Assembly (NCBI GenBank): GCA_004352715.1
Contig: SCFE01000059.1
Location: 344,696 to 408,695, forward strand
Length of the DNA: 64,000 bases
Direction: 5' to 3'
From: Hofstenia miamia
Lineage: Eukaryota > Xenacoelomorpha > Acoela
The translations under genes and the position numbers were made by a program. Shown here in pieces: positions 35,376 through 47,500 of the stretch; the stretch's first letter is position 1; each line of letters begins with the position of its first letter. The notes beneath the pieces are model-generated. The model did not search any database and had not been told where the DNA came from. It worked only from the letters and a program-made list of their open reading frames with translations.

Positions 35376-35807
35376 CTATATTTGACTTAACTTTTTTACC
35401 CATGCCAATGCACTATTATCAGTACAAACAATAAATATGAAATAACAGAATTTTTTCAATGATTCCACTAAGGCCAACATTTCACATTTTGTGGCTCCAT
35501 AATTCTTTTCAGCTGCTCTAAGTTTCCTACTGAAATATTCAACTGGACTTTCTCTCCCATTTATCTCCCAACTCAAGAAACCACTTATTGTGACAGCAGT
35601 GGCATCACAGTCCACTATAAAATCCTTGTTATAATTAGGCATGTTTAATGACAGTATCTTTTTCAGTTTAATCTTTATCTCCTCCAGGGTGTCTTGCTTG
35701 TTCCAAGTCCATTTGAAGTCATTGGACTTTTTAAGTAAATTTGAAATAGTTTTTGTCTTTTCTGCTAAGTCTGGAAGGAATATCCCATAGTAGTTCAAAA
35801 AGCCCAT
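35376..35807 (-). pseudogene. Retroelement RNase H domain
   Basis: A 143-codon frame continues from the reverse transcriptase connection (GFLNYYGIFLPDLAEKT) into the Ty3/gypsy RNase H: FKWTWNKQ, FIVDCDATAVTISGFLSW (catalytic aspartate region), VEYFSRKLRAAEKNYGATK (family FxSRxLxxAExNYxxxxxE), ALVESLKKF and VCTDNSALAWV (the TDN box). It is separated from the reverse transcriptase frame by one TAG. Confidence 0.88.
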
Positions 35808-35810
35808 TAA

Positions 35811-36500
35811 CTATTGTACATCTTTGTGACTCCTGGGTATTTTGATTTTGTCCAGAAAGTCCTTCACATTTGTTTTGATAGAAATTTTTCCATTCTCAAT
35901 GTCCCTCCCTAGAAAAGTTACTTTCATCTGTGCTAGGGAACATTTATTTCCATTGACTTTTAATCCAGCCTTTTGTAATAATTTAAGAGTATGCATTAAT
36001 TTGTCCAGGTGTTCTGCAAAAGTGTTACTTGCCACCAATATATTATCAATGTAGAAAATATTCCAGGCTCAAGCATATTAGCTTTACCTTTCAACACTTT
36101 GGTTACATATCACTGAAAAGTTGCTGGAGCATTGCACAATCCAAATGCCATATACTTCCATTCATAAAGGCCATATGGATTAATGAATGCAGTTTTCACA
36201 ATATCTGAGGGCCATATTGGCACCTGCCTATACGCCTTGCACAAATCCAAGCAAGAGCAAAATTTATACTTACTAGGTTCATATAAGAGATCTTCAATTC
36301 TTGGCAGCAGATATGCATCTTTAAAAGTAACATCATTTAATTTGTGAAAGTCAATACAAAGTCTGTACTTTTCTCATTTTCAGATGAAAACAGTCAGGGC
36401 AGCATAAGGACTGTTACTACCCTGAATAATTCCACTTTCAATCAAATCACTTAAGATTTTTTCATATTCAGATTTAAGATTCTCTGGGACTCTACATATG
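35811..36500 (-). pseudogene. Retroelement reverse transcriptase
   Basis: Ty3/gypsy reverse transcriptase. In order on the minus strand: RLCIDFHKLNDVT (family RxCVDYRxLN), DAYLLPRIEDLL, CLDLCKAYRQVPI (motif A, aspartate kept), KTAFINPYGLYEWKYMAFGL (motif B region), NAPATFQ, then FYIDNILVAS near 36050, where the usual YxDD reads YIDN, so the second catalytic aspartate is lost. TGA codons stand in FI*K*EKY and FQ*Y; related enzymes often have a basic residue at such places. The C-terminal part 36038-35811 (GLKVNGNKCSLAQMKVTFLG) is open. Confidence 0.9.
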
Positions 36501-36744
36501 GGTAATTGAATTGGTTTATCATTTTTTTATTCAATTGCATGTTCCTTGCCAATCACTTGACCAACACTTATGGTGCCATAATTAAAGACCTCATGATTTT
36601 TAATACAGAAATAAGCAATTGTTTTTCTTGTTGGTCTAAATGCAGATGACTATCTTGAGTAATGGGAGGTATCTTGACTACACTAGATGGTTCATCTAAA
36701 TCATGAACAACAGTACAAATTGGTAGACAAGAAGTATTGATACT

Positions 36745-37410
36745 TTAGACTAAAACAGGCACACTGATTATTTGTAATTGCAAAACATCAAATTGCACAG
36801 GAAAATTGGATCCATTGAAAAATGCATCATAAGTTTTGCCAGCAGATACTTTGCATAGATCAGGTGAGAATGAAATCCCTTTAATGTATTTAATACATTG
36901 ACCTGCTATCATAATGTCCCCATTGATGTCAGTCTCAGAAAAAACAGCAGCTCTAGTCCAATGTTTTGGTTCTAACTTAATGGGTTTACTTAAATCAAAT
37001 ACTATCTCCTTTTCTGGGATTGTGGCTAGTTGCATAGCTTCCTGGTCTGTTATTGAGATAGTATTGTTCTTATAGTCAATAACACATACATTCCTTTCTA
37101 GAAAATCATTTCCTAAAATGAGATCTTAGGGGAGTTGGTGATTGGACGTATCTATCACAATTATATCCACTTCAAATGGTTCAGAATGGATTCACACAGT
37201 GGTGTCCCTCAACCTCCCTTTTGGAGAAATTTTATTTCCTGAACCCTCTATGAGTTTTACTTTTGAAGGATCCAACAAGTCTCAGGTGCCACATAATCCT
37301 TTACAGCATTCATCACTAATTATGGAAGCAGCAACTCTGCTATCAATTGTGGCATTAATAATATTTCCATTTATTTCCACAGGAATCAAATTCTTACAGA
37401 TCAGATTTGT
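36745..37410 (-). pseudogene. Retroelement aspartic protease and linker
   Basis: The active-site region reads NATIDSRVAASIISDE (about 37330-37370): the catalytic aspartate is present but the third residue of the D-S/T-G triplet is arginine. The flap side is followed by DLILGNDFLERN (about 37090-37125), the conserved ILGxDFL of retroviral-type proteases, with a TAG just before it. The open frame 37035-36745 downstream is the usual linker to reverse transcriptase. The plus-strand frame 37142-37567 is the shadow of this. Confidence 0.75.
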
Positions 37411-38950
37411 GATGACAAGAATGTCCCATGCATCTTTTGAAGGAGTCAGCACTCCATTTAATTTAAATTCTGCAAAGTTTTTAACTCATCATCTGTCAAA
37501 TCAACTAAATTCTCTGTGGGAGATGCAGGGGCTCTTCCATGATAAATCCTTCCCCATCAGCAATTAATTGTATCCTTGCATAACAGTTAGATTTCAGATT
37601 ACCCTTCTCTCCACTTCTAAAACATCAAATAGAGGCCATATAAAATTCTTTTTTAAATAACATTTTCATAGATTTATTTGAATCAGATTTTGCCTGAACT
37701 CCAGATAAATCAGTGACATCTTTGTCAATCTGATTGGAGTTATGTATCATATATACCACACTAATTGCCTTGCAAATGATCTCATGCAAGTTTTCTTCTG
37801 AATCACACTTTACTTCTAGTCAATTTCAGATAGAAGGAGGAAATCCTCAACAAATATACAAAAAGAGATTGTGGTGAGAGCATTCAGCAGACAAACTACT
37901 CAGTCAAAACAGATGTTCCACTTGGGTTATGTAGTTTCTAATGTCATCACCTCATTTGAATGACATATCACAAAGTAAGGTTTTATATTGATGCTTAATA
38001 TGTGGGGCTTGATAATGATATTCAAAGAAACCCACTAACAACTGGTAATTGGTTTTGATGGTATGATCAAGCATCATATACTGATTACAAGCTAAGCCAC
38101 TCAGATACAATGGAAACTGAGATACTGCAGATTCTTGGGAATTCTTATACTGTTTCATGGTTAGTTAGAATAAGAAAAACCACTCATCAAATGACTGAGA
38201 CACTGCATCAATTCATCTGGTAAATTTAGGGAGTACAGAGTGCTTACTGAAAACTTGTAATTCCCTCCTTGATTCAGGAAGAAGAACAGACTTTTGGTAT
38301 TGTGGTCAACTACTCATTTGAAGAGGGCTTACATCACTAACATGCTTCTTCATAGTAGGTATGACAGTAGTATTCCTGGGATCAGTAATAGAGGAAACAT
38401 AACAGCTAGAGTAGACACATTAGTAAGAGCAGACTGTGCAAATGTAGGGTGACAGTTAGCAGATAAGGTACATAACAAGGCAGAATTCAGAGGCAATGTA
38501 ATTACAGGTACCTCTGGCAGACAACATGCATTTAGGGGATTACTCACTTTAATTGCTGGCATTACTGTAAGGAATAATTGGAGCACTCTGATCAATTCTC
38601 TGCACAACTTGGGTGGGAGAATTAGGTACTAATAGATTAAGCAAAGATCCAACAGTACAAGGGGTAATGTCCAGGCTACAACTGCTTGTACAGGGGACAC
38701 TCCTAGAAGGAGGAGTCCCAAACTGAGAAGAATAAACAACTGTACTAGTAGAATCCATAAACAAATAAGAACAATATACTTGCCAAATAACTAGATAAAT
38801 TGACAGTTGGGAGCACTTCACCAACTACCAGAGAAACACACAGATTATAGAAATCACAAATAAAAAACCCAAAATGGGATACAGCAGTATTTGGTAATAA
38901 GTCCAATGCATAGAAGCACTGAGACAAATAGAATTTAAACAAGTAGCAAC
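37411..38950 (-). pseudogene. Retroelement gag (capsid and zinc knuckle)
   Basis: The capsid region at 38240-37950 has VSQSFDEWFFLF, a stop, then NSQESAVSQFPLYLSGLACN and a Ty3-type tail. Related to the plus-strand gag near 26690. A zinc knuckle near 37590-37640 reads CFRSGEKGNLKSNC: the spacing of CX2CX4HX4C is kept, but the second cysteine is serine and the histidine is asparagine. N-terminal frames 38942-38350 are rich in hydrophobic and serine residues and cannot be assigned. Stops in several places. Confidence 0.65.
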
Positions 38951-39043
38951 AAACAAAACAAGTTAAAAATATCTCTGATAACCAGTGACAGGCAATTAGT
39001 TGTTCAGAATCATGTCAGGAGTCATGTCATGGTTCCCATGTAG

Positions 39044-39254
39044 AATCACAGGCTGGAATAATAATTACAATAACTAACTAATTGACTCTGCAGAAGGTTG
39101 AAGGAGCAACCTCATAACAACAGCCCTGATTCCAGTAAATAGAACTATTAAATCAAACATTGGTAATTCATCCAAGTAACTACTAATTTTTATATAAAAT
39201 CCAAGATGACCAATTTGTATGGCTTCCAGCCAAAGTGCTATCCAAAAAGATAAG
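39044..39254 (-). other. Retroelement leader next to the 5' LTR
   Basis: This stretch is also present at 26868-27071 and lies directly inside the 5' LTR (minus sense), where the primer-binding site must be. I could not assign a tRNA to the first bases (CTTATCTTTTTGGATAGC). Confidence 0.5.
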
Positions 39255-39804
39255 TGCTTAACCTTAATGAATGGTGCTACCTTAGATGTCTCAAAATTTA
39301 TTATCTATCTCAAAAAGTAGTATTCATTTAAGGTGCATGTACATGTTGCAGATAGAATGAGAGATTTATTATTTCCTTATACATATTTGTATCCATAACC
39401 TACATGGTCCACAATTTGGGCTAGATAATCTGAAAGATCTCTAGAAGCTACATTGTTGCCTTGCTTACACAATCATTTTTATACAAGAAAAATAAATAAA
39501 GTAAATATGAAGGTAAAACAGGAGTTGAAGCTAGATAAACTCTATTAACCATTCTCAACATTGTTTTTTAATTTATACAATTCAAATTATTACCTGTCTT
39601 TGTTTGCAATCAAAATCAATCACAAGATAGTCATGTTATCAACTTCCCTCACAATTAAATTTGAGCAATATAATTAGCACCATTTGAGGGGACATGAAAC
39701 AGCTTTAATAAAACTAAACTAGAAGTAAACCATTACGTCAAACTGACGTCAGTATAATTAAAATGGCAAATAATAATCACAAAAAGTCCCTGAGTGACTC
39801 TACA
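39255..39804 (-). repeat. LTR of minus-strand retroelement, 5' LTR (right copy)
   Basis: Begins TGCTTAACCTTAATGAATGG and ends CCTGAGTGACTCTACA, matching 28123-28788 apart from a missing segment of about 100 bp and scattered differences. It contains one of the few CG-bearing spots, a palindromic TGACGTCA-like pair (39735-39755) that is absent in the left copy. Confidence 0.75.
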
Positions 39805-40189
39805 CTATGAACTACTCATACCAAACTTTTATGATCACTTTCATGTAACCACAGTGTGCAACCAGTATAAAATACTTCTAAATAAGACAGAATATAAAGC
39901 AAACAATGACATTGAAGAGTATATGCTTCAAGTAAAGTGACTTTACAGACTAAACAGAACATTGGCAGAATATTCATCCCATAATTTATTCACACATATC
40001 ACATATGGTATGCCACTTTTGATTCATTACCATTTTGAACAATAATGCAGCCCAGAGGATAAATTATCCATTTTTATAAGAAAGGCTGTAGAAGTGAATT
40101 TCAAATAGTGAATTACACTACAATTGTAAACCAAATCAAATTTCATAATACCTCATCAAGCTTGTACAAAATGAAACAATCAGATTAAA

Positions 40190-40727
40190 AGTTCTTATTC
40201 CCTACACATAATTGTAGCCATAACTTAAAGTGACCATGATGTGAGCTGTCACCATTAAAGAGCTATTTGTCACTAAGAACCAGTGCAGTTCCTCCCAAAT
40301 TGTTGCCAGATCTTATCAGAAATTATCAAACTAAAATCCATGGCAAAACCTAAAAGGGGTTATCATATACATAAATTAGAGAAGATCAAACATGATTGGA
40401 GTAAGATGAATTATATTGTGCGTCCACTACAAGTCTCTCAAGTATTTACTACAATTTTTGTAAATTATTACCTGCTAATGTTTACAACTTGTCATGAGTT
40501 CCCTTGCAAAATTAAAAGAACAATTACACATAGGTTTAGATCAAGGGGACAAATAATAAATTGATCAAAATAACTGCACTTGAAAATATACAAATTGATT
40601 TAAAAAAATTGATATAAATTGATAGCAACAAATCACAAATTATGATGATACTGTGACATAACACTAATTACTGAGTTCCAAAATAATCAAAGGAATAAAA
40701 TCAAAAATAGAGGCCCTGAGTGACTTT
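40190..40727 (-). repeat. Outer LTR-like sequence, right copy
   Basis: Diverged counterpart of 27640-28122, ending AGGCCCTGAGTGAC. Together the two outer copies bracket the inner element. Small frames in it are not genes. Confidence 0.5.
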
Positions 40728-41504
40728 AAATAATTATATAAAATTTTGTTTGTTTGACTTATTTAATAAGCAAACTATGTGATAAATGAAATATTAAGCC
40801 TATTGAAGTATTGCTAAGCCAATAGGAATTGTCAGGTTATTTTGGCTAAGTTTAGCATTGTCTACAAACAAGTTTTAGCTATCATTTTCAGATACTGTGA
40901 AATTTGTGAATATTTAGTACTCAGATTTTAAATTAACTCAATGCTAAAACATGTAATGTTTTAGGAAGTTTCATGATCAGTATACAAAATTATGATTTTT
41001 TCAAATTTTTGATTTTCTACAATTCTTAAAATTTACAATTGAAAAGTCTAAAGTCAATCTTAATGTTTACTGGCTTTTAAAACATTATATTGTTTATGAA
41101 AAATTAGTCCAAATTTTCATCATATTTATTAATTTCATGGTTTCAATGCCATTCCTTTTGTCAAAAAGTAACCTTAATATGCATTTTCATTGAATTTTAC
41201 AAATAGATTATCACAAGTCAGTGAACTAATATAATGGGCTCATATGTATGGTTTTATTTTTGCAAAGCATATAAAATTTGAAAATTTAGTTTACCTATCA
41301 AATATTTTTTTGACACCTTAATTGTAGGTTTTAAAAAATGAACATTAGACATTGAGAAGGTCAATGTTTTCAACCTAAATAAGTGCCCTTGAAAATGAAA
41401 ATCCAAATAACGGGACACATGGTAGAACTCGGCTGCTCAAATGAAAACGAAAATCCAAATGAAAAATGTTAGTTGTATTTTTGTTCTGAGAGAGTCATAG
41501 TTGA
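40728..41504. other. Upstream region of CLUH, no gene seen
   Basis: AT-rich. No CG until about 41411, where CG returns abruptly just before the CLUH start. A promoter is expected hereabouts, but I see no diagnostic element. Confidence 0.4.
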
Positions 41505-44500
41505 ATGTTCTCACTGTTTAAAGTTTTAATTTTAGCTAAGAGTGATTTTCATGCGTCAGCAAAAGTTCATCAAACTGTAAATGGAAACGACGAGAACACT
41601 CCATTTTCTCAAGATTGTAGTTTCAATGTTAAAATTCATCCAATTAATGGGGATGCCTTTGAACTTCCGGTAAATAGTTTTCAATGTGCTGCGCTTACTA
41701 TTTATTCCAGTGAAGTGCTTTAACAGTAGTCTTTAGGTTAGCTCCCAGGAGCTAGTACAAGAACTTCATCAAATTCTCATGGATCGAGAAGATACTTGTT
41801 TTAGAACTTGTTTTAGTTTGCAATTTGAAGGTCAACATCTTGATAATTTTGCTGAACTTAAAACTATTGAGGGCTTGAGAGAAAATTCTTCTATAAAACA
41901 AATTGAAGGTTTGTGCTTTGTGCAATAGTTAATTTACATTTTTTCTTAGAGCATTATACCTTGCGTACAGTTCGCTTGCATATTCGTCATGTTAAAGAAT
42001 TAATGCGTTGCTTGGACACATATGATGTGATATGTGGGGAGAATGGAGCTTCATTTAGTTATCTTTCGGATTATATCAATGAACAGTCTAACTTTAACAG
42101 TGAAGGTAGTTTTAAATTTTGTATACTTTTTGGTATGTTTATAATAAATAAATATTAAAATTTCGATGCAAGAATATATAGTAGTATTTGCATTCGTTAT
42201 GTCAGAATACCGAACAATTAAAATTCTGTGACTTTTCATCAAAATTTTCAATTGATCGTTTTCGTTTGCGGATAATATTGCAACTATGTGATTTCCTATT
42301 TGATAAAACCAGCTATCTCCAGTTTGAACTCATGTTGCTATGTGACCAAGTAAATATTTTACTAATATTGCAACTAAAACTTATTGTAAAGGGGGGGATT
42401 TTATATGCTTATCTATACACGTATTAGTGTAGTATTTTTTCAACATCTTTTATTACATAGCATTACGGCACCACTATTTGCTTCTATAAGAATGTTTGAA
42501 AAAAATTCCTATTAAGCTCAATAGTAAAAAATATGCAAAAATTGAAATTTGCTTCTTTTTTAATTCTCGCAAGACAATTTGAAATATTTATTACTGACAT
42601 TAAGTAATCATTAAATATTTAGTTTATAGTTCTAGTTCTACCTGTGATTCAAATTAATTCATATAGAATTTTTCACTGTGAGCATTAAGCGGATGATACA
42701 TTATGGCCTTTGTCCTAGAGCAAGACATTTTAATTAAATGCATTTCATGTATCATCTGTCCCCGAACAAGATAATTGCATGGTCGGGGACATAAAACGAA
42801 AGTGCCAAGTGGCGCAAATCCCTCCATGTAACAGCTTGTATCGAGCATTTTAAATCATTCTTTACTGCTTAGTTATAGAAATAAGTTGGTACCACAATGA
42901 CTTTAACATTTTAATTTTCCACATTGAAATGCATTCCAAGATGTAAAATATTGAAACAATGTTTAAGAATGGCTGTTTTAGGAATGCTTTATAAACATAC
43001 TATTTCAAAATATTGATATTTAAAAAATGATTTAACAACAAATTGATATTAATTAGGCACCATTTTGGCATAGAACTTTAGTAATTATTCGACATATAAC
43101 TCGTTTTATATTCTTATTTTTCTAGTAAAATATTTGTTTTAAATTTGCTAAAGCAAATATTGAAATTGTTATTATAAAAATGTCACAGGGGTGTTAAATG
43201 TAATTTTTTTAAAATAACTCCAATATGGGTGTTTTCGAAAGTCCCCTTTTTAGAAAATTCATTACTGTGTTTAGGGTGGCTTATATCATATTTCGAAAAC
43301 TAAAAAAAATAGAGTAAATAATTCGATCATATTAGAAATTTTGTAAAAATCGACATCCCTAAATTATAAATTCATTTTTCTCAATGTTTGAAAAAATATA
43401 CACTTATATTTATTATGCCCAACTCCAAATTACTATTTTTCTGTTAACATCCTTGATTGCATATTATTTTTTTAGTGAAATTAGTTGAATTGGGCTAATT
43501 TAGTATTTCAAAATATATATTTTCGTCTTGAATATCCGATATAAAACAAAATCAAGTTAACTATCTACGCGTAATTATTACAATTGAAATATTGAAAAGT
43601 ATGTACAATTATTGCAGCAATTTATCACTTTTTGAACTTCGAAAGTTTTCTTATTTTCAAATTGTTACATAAAAATAATCGCGCACTCAATTTTTTAATA
43701 TCCTGCTTGACAATACATTCAGTAGACCAAGACTGCTAGCTATACAATGAAATATTTTATACATCATAAAGTTTTAATAATTTTCTCAAGGTCCTAAATA
43801 TAATTGAATCAACATGCAGTTTTTTGGTGTTACATTAAATATGGATATGTATATTTATGTCAAGATAAGAAAACTCCTGCATTGGTTTGATTAGCGTTCT
43901 AGTTGCGAATCTGTAAAACAACATTGCATTGTGAATGCAAATGTAATGTCAATATTTTAGTAGAAACGTAGCCGCTTTTGTTTCATCCATGTTGTATAAT
44001 CATATCTTTTGCTTACATATTTCTTATCTACCCCGGCACAAGATAATTACTCTGCGAGCCTGTGTCGGAGCATTTAACTTAATTCATTTGCCCCGGGACA
44101 AAGCCTAATGTGTAGGATTCACTTTACTTTTGGAATCATTATTTAATCAGTGATATTTAAGTAAGTTATGTTTCTTCAAATATTTATCAAATATATTGCA
44201 CACATTTGAAAGCCTTATATTCACTTATTTTCCTGAAGTAATGTCACAAATTTGTATTGTAGTTTCATGCGGCTACTTGTGATGGAGGAAAAATCCATGA
44301 GCTTAATAGATTTCTGAGCCGCTTGATTTACCTAGAAACCTAAATATAAGGTGCAATAACATTTTAAGTATTCTTTTGGATACAACACCAAATATTGGCG
44401 ATTTATCGCAAACCATTCTGAAAATGAGACAAATTATCTGGTAATAGAAAATTATAGTATTAAGAGTTACAGAAAATTCTGTCTTTACCTTGAAGCTTAG

Positions 44501-47500
44501 CATTTTTCTAATTGCAAAGCTTTGCTGACAAACTTATGCATTAGGTATCTAATTCATCCCAGGCAGTTCAAGCCGTGAAAATCATTTATGATATCCATGT
44601 GTGTATTTTGCATAGGATGTTTTCTAATGTCCTTATAACATCATTTTATCAATTGCTCTTGATAATGAAAGGCAAACAATATGCTCAGTTTTTGAAAATA
44701 ATATAATAGGGGGTGGATAAGACGGAGAGCAGAGTGGGTACAGCTGTCCTATTCGTTTATCTAATAAATAAGAATATTGTGAAGCAACTTAGTAATTAAA
44801 TTCTATGTTTTCCGTAGCAATAACAGACGCATATTACATTGCTTATTTAACCTTCTTGTGTAAAAATTTTAATAAAGAAATGGCATGAGTTAATTTTAAT
44901 AAATCGTAAAAATTGTACTATTGAGATTTTTTATGCTATTGTCCAACATCCCACACTAAAGTTCAAAAATTTTGGAATAAACCTAATGTGCATAGAAAAG
45001 TTCATACAAGAAATGAATGAAAATTTTCCAATTAAATTTCTGTTTTAATTTTATATCTTTCTCAAAGAAAATTTAAGCACTAATCAAATTTTTTCATATC
45101 CATTGATAACTCAATACATGACATCTGGAGAATTTGTATAGTTTCCATGACATTCGTTTGATTTTAGCTTCACTTTATCTGTCCAATACAAAAGTGCTAA
45201 TGTTATAGTGGTTAGTTTTTAGATAGGTTTTAGAAGAAACATGGGATAAAAAAGTATGTTTTTCTAATTCTAAGCTATTATTATAATTGTTTTATCATGG
45301 TTCACTCGATTGTAGAAAAGGTAAAAATCTTGAATTAATATATTCTTTCTATTTCATTGATGTTTTTAGAATGGAAAGGTGTTCGGACAAATTCAAGATC
45401 ACCCGGTGAGTCACATTCAGCTCCAGAGTCACCCGATTCTGTAGAGCAAGATTCTCATTATATGTCTTCTCTTTCTATGTTTGGGTCTCCGCCTGCGTCT
45501 GCTAGACAACCTATGTATAATCCTCCATATTATTGTTTACCTGGAAATTTCAAATTGTCGCAAACACTTCAGCCGCTCTTGCCCGATTTTAAGCCTCGAG
45601 CAAATCCGTGTCTTCTGGATTTTTCTATTAGTCATTGGAATCCAGTTCCTGGACCACGAAAACTCAAAGGTAACCCGATGTTAATTATGCAGGCCTAAGT
45701 CTTATATAGTTTAGAATAGGGTATTGCAAATTATATATACCTATCTTGTACATATGATTTTCTGTTGGGAAATGGTATGAAACCAGGGCTGTTCGATTAC
45801 ATTTTTTTTTATCTAAAAAACAAACAGTTTTTTATTGAAAAAACGTGTTTATTGTGTTTTTTATTGTTTTTATTGTTCTCACAGAAAAAACTAATCTTTG
45901 AAAAAACTTCAATTAATTGAAGAAAATTACATTTTTTGTTCAACTGTCGATATGAAAAGTCAAGTTTAGAAGCCTTCTCATGACCAAGCTGATTTGCGCA
46001 GACGACCGTATGTCAGGTCGAGTGTTGAAAACTGGAGTTCGAGCCCTGCAGATGTTCCAACTGCGGATACGGGTGATACTGCTATTTTGCAAAGTTTTTC
46101 AGAGAAACCTTTGCGTACTCCACTTTTCCACCAGGCTACTGGAGAGGTCTCTTGGTACCTGTCAGTGAATAGATCGGCTGTATATGGGACTTCTTGAGCA
46201 ATATAGGCAACAAGAGCACCAGTAACTGATTCATCGATTGACCTGATAAAATCTTTTGCTTTCTTCAACTCCATTGAATCCAAGTTCTTCCCACAAAAAC
46301 TATGATCCAGCAAGTTCGCTGCAACAATGCAGTCTTGCTGGGCCATATCAACTCGTTTGCGAAGAAATGTTGGAAAGATGTCGGTACCTCTGAACTCAAG
46401 TCTTACCAGATTTCGAAGCATTCACCGATGACACAGTTATCACTTTGGAAATTGTTTTTTTGATTGGGAGTAAAACCTCAACCATATCCGCTGATGCTCT
46501 TCTGAGTTGTATGTCTTCCATGAATCTATAGACAGTATCTGATGATTTCAATGTTACGTTACAATACAAGCAATATCCGACCAGTATTTCACAAAAAACA
46601 AGTGATTCCAGTACCGAGTTCCAGCGCGTCTCTACAGGCAATGGTGGACGAGGTATGTTCTGCTTCATCAACCCAGATTCTGCATGATGATTGCCAAGAT
46701 GCTTCAGAACGCTGAATATCTTGTTGATACATGGTTTATAGTCCGTTGATGTTACGATATCTTTTGCTAACAAATTGGCAATATGTGCGGTGCATCCATA
46801 GCAATGCAAAAGATCACTTGGTGACTTAACTTCATTGCGCATTGCCGCCATATTAGCAGCATTTGAATTCTTCTTCCCCAATGTTGATCTCTTTCTTCAG
46901 AAGATAGCTTACGTCATGTGGACTTCCAGAGGTATCCACAGTATTGACCAAAAAACACTCACCCGGGCAACATATCGAGACTCCAATGATAGGCTCATTT
47001 TGTGCAGTTAGAGTTCTTCAATAACGTTGACACCTTTTGTTTTTCCTGGTTGTAAACTTCATCCAGTAACACGCCACCCACACGCTTCCGAGACGGCACC
47101 TTCGCGGATGGGTTGAGCATTTTGAAGTGTCCACCTGCTTGTTTGCCGCATTCAGAAACGGCGTGTTTAACGAAATGACATACCTCGTAAACTGGAGGTC
47201 GATTTGATGCTGCTTACTTGAACTGGTTGCTGGGATGTGCAGGTTCTTCATTTGTTGCTTGGTGCGACGACTGTCCTCGCCGAACACATGACTGACGGTG
47301 TGCTTTCATTCGAGCAACCAACACAACAAGATTATGACCGCATGTATTGCATTTAGCTCGTGGAGTCTCATCTTCCGTCGTTTTAAAACAGTGTTTTAAA
47401 ATAGGCCAACCCTGTATGAAACCTACCAAAAACAATTTCAGTAAGAAATTTTGTTTTGGATAGCGCATCGCTCCTCAAAATGGCGTAAAATCTACCTGAC

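Larger units (their letters stand above)
28123..39804 (-). mobile_element. Decayed Ty3/gypsy LTR retroelement, about 11.7 kb
   Basis: On the minus strand, from the 5' LTR (39255-39804) to the 3' LTR (28123-28788): leader, gag, protease, reverse transcriptase, RNase H and integrase in the Ty3/gypsy order. About 4.5 kb of further coding-like sequence (28990-33400) follows before the 3' LTR. Every domain carries stops or altered key residues, so no intact protein can be made. The whole block is almost free of CG dinucleotides, and TGA often stands where related proteins have arginine. The extra length and post-integrase block are unusual for the group. Confidence 0.8.

Noticed and set aside
28990-36500. 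Alternative genetic code with TGA as tryptophan
   Set aside because: Conserved tryptophans in the same domains are TGG, and in the best-aligned places TGA stands where relatives tend to have arginine. TAA and TAG also occur.
37142-37567. 141-codon plus-strand frame
   Set aside because: Antisense shadow of the minus-strand gag/protease region, which has clear family motifs.
24895-41410. Bacterial contamination as the cause of the different composition
   Set aside because: The content is a eukaryotic LTR retroelement with TG...CA repeats, and no N gap lies at the edges. A chimeric join with another eukaryote cannot be excluded.
45370-45396. ATG near 45357 as the start of a separate gene
   Set aside because: The segment is a CLUH exon beginning at the acceptor TTTTTAG 45369; phase and homology continue on both sides.
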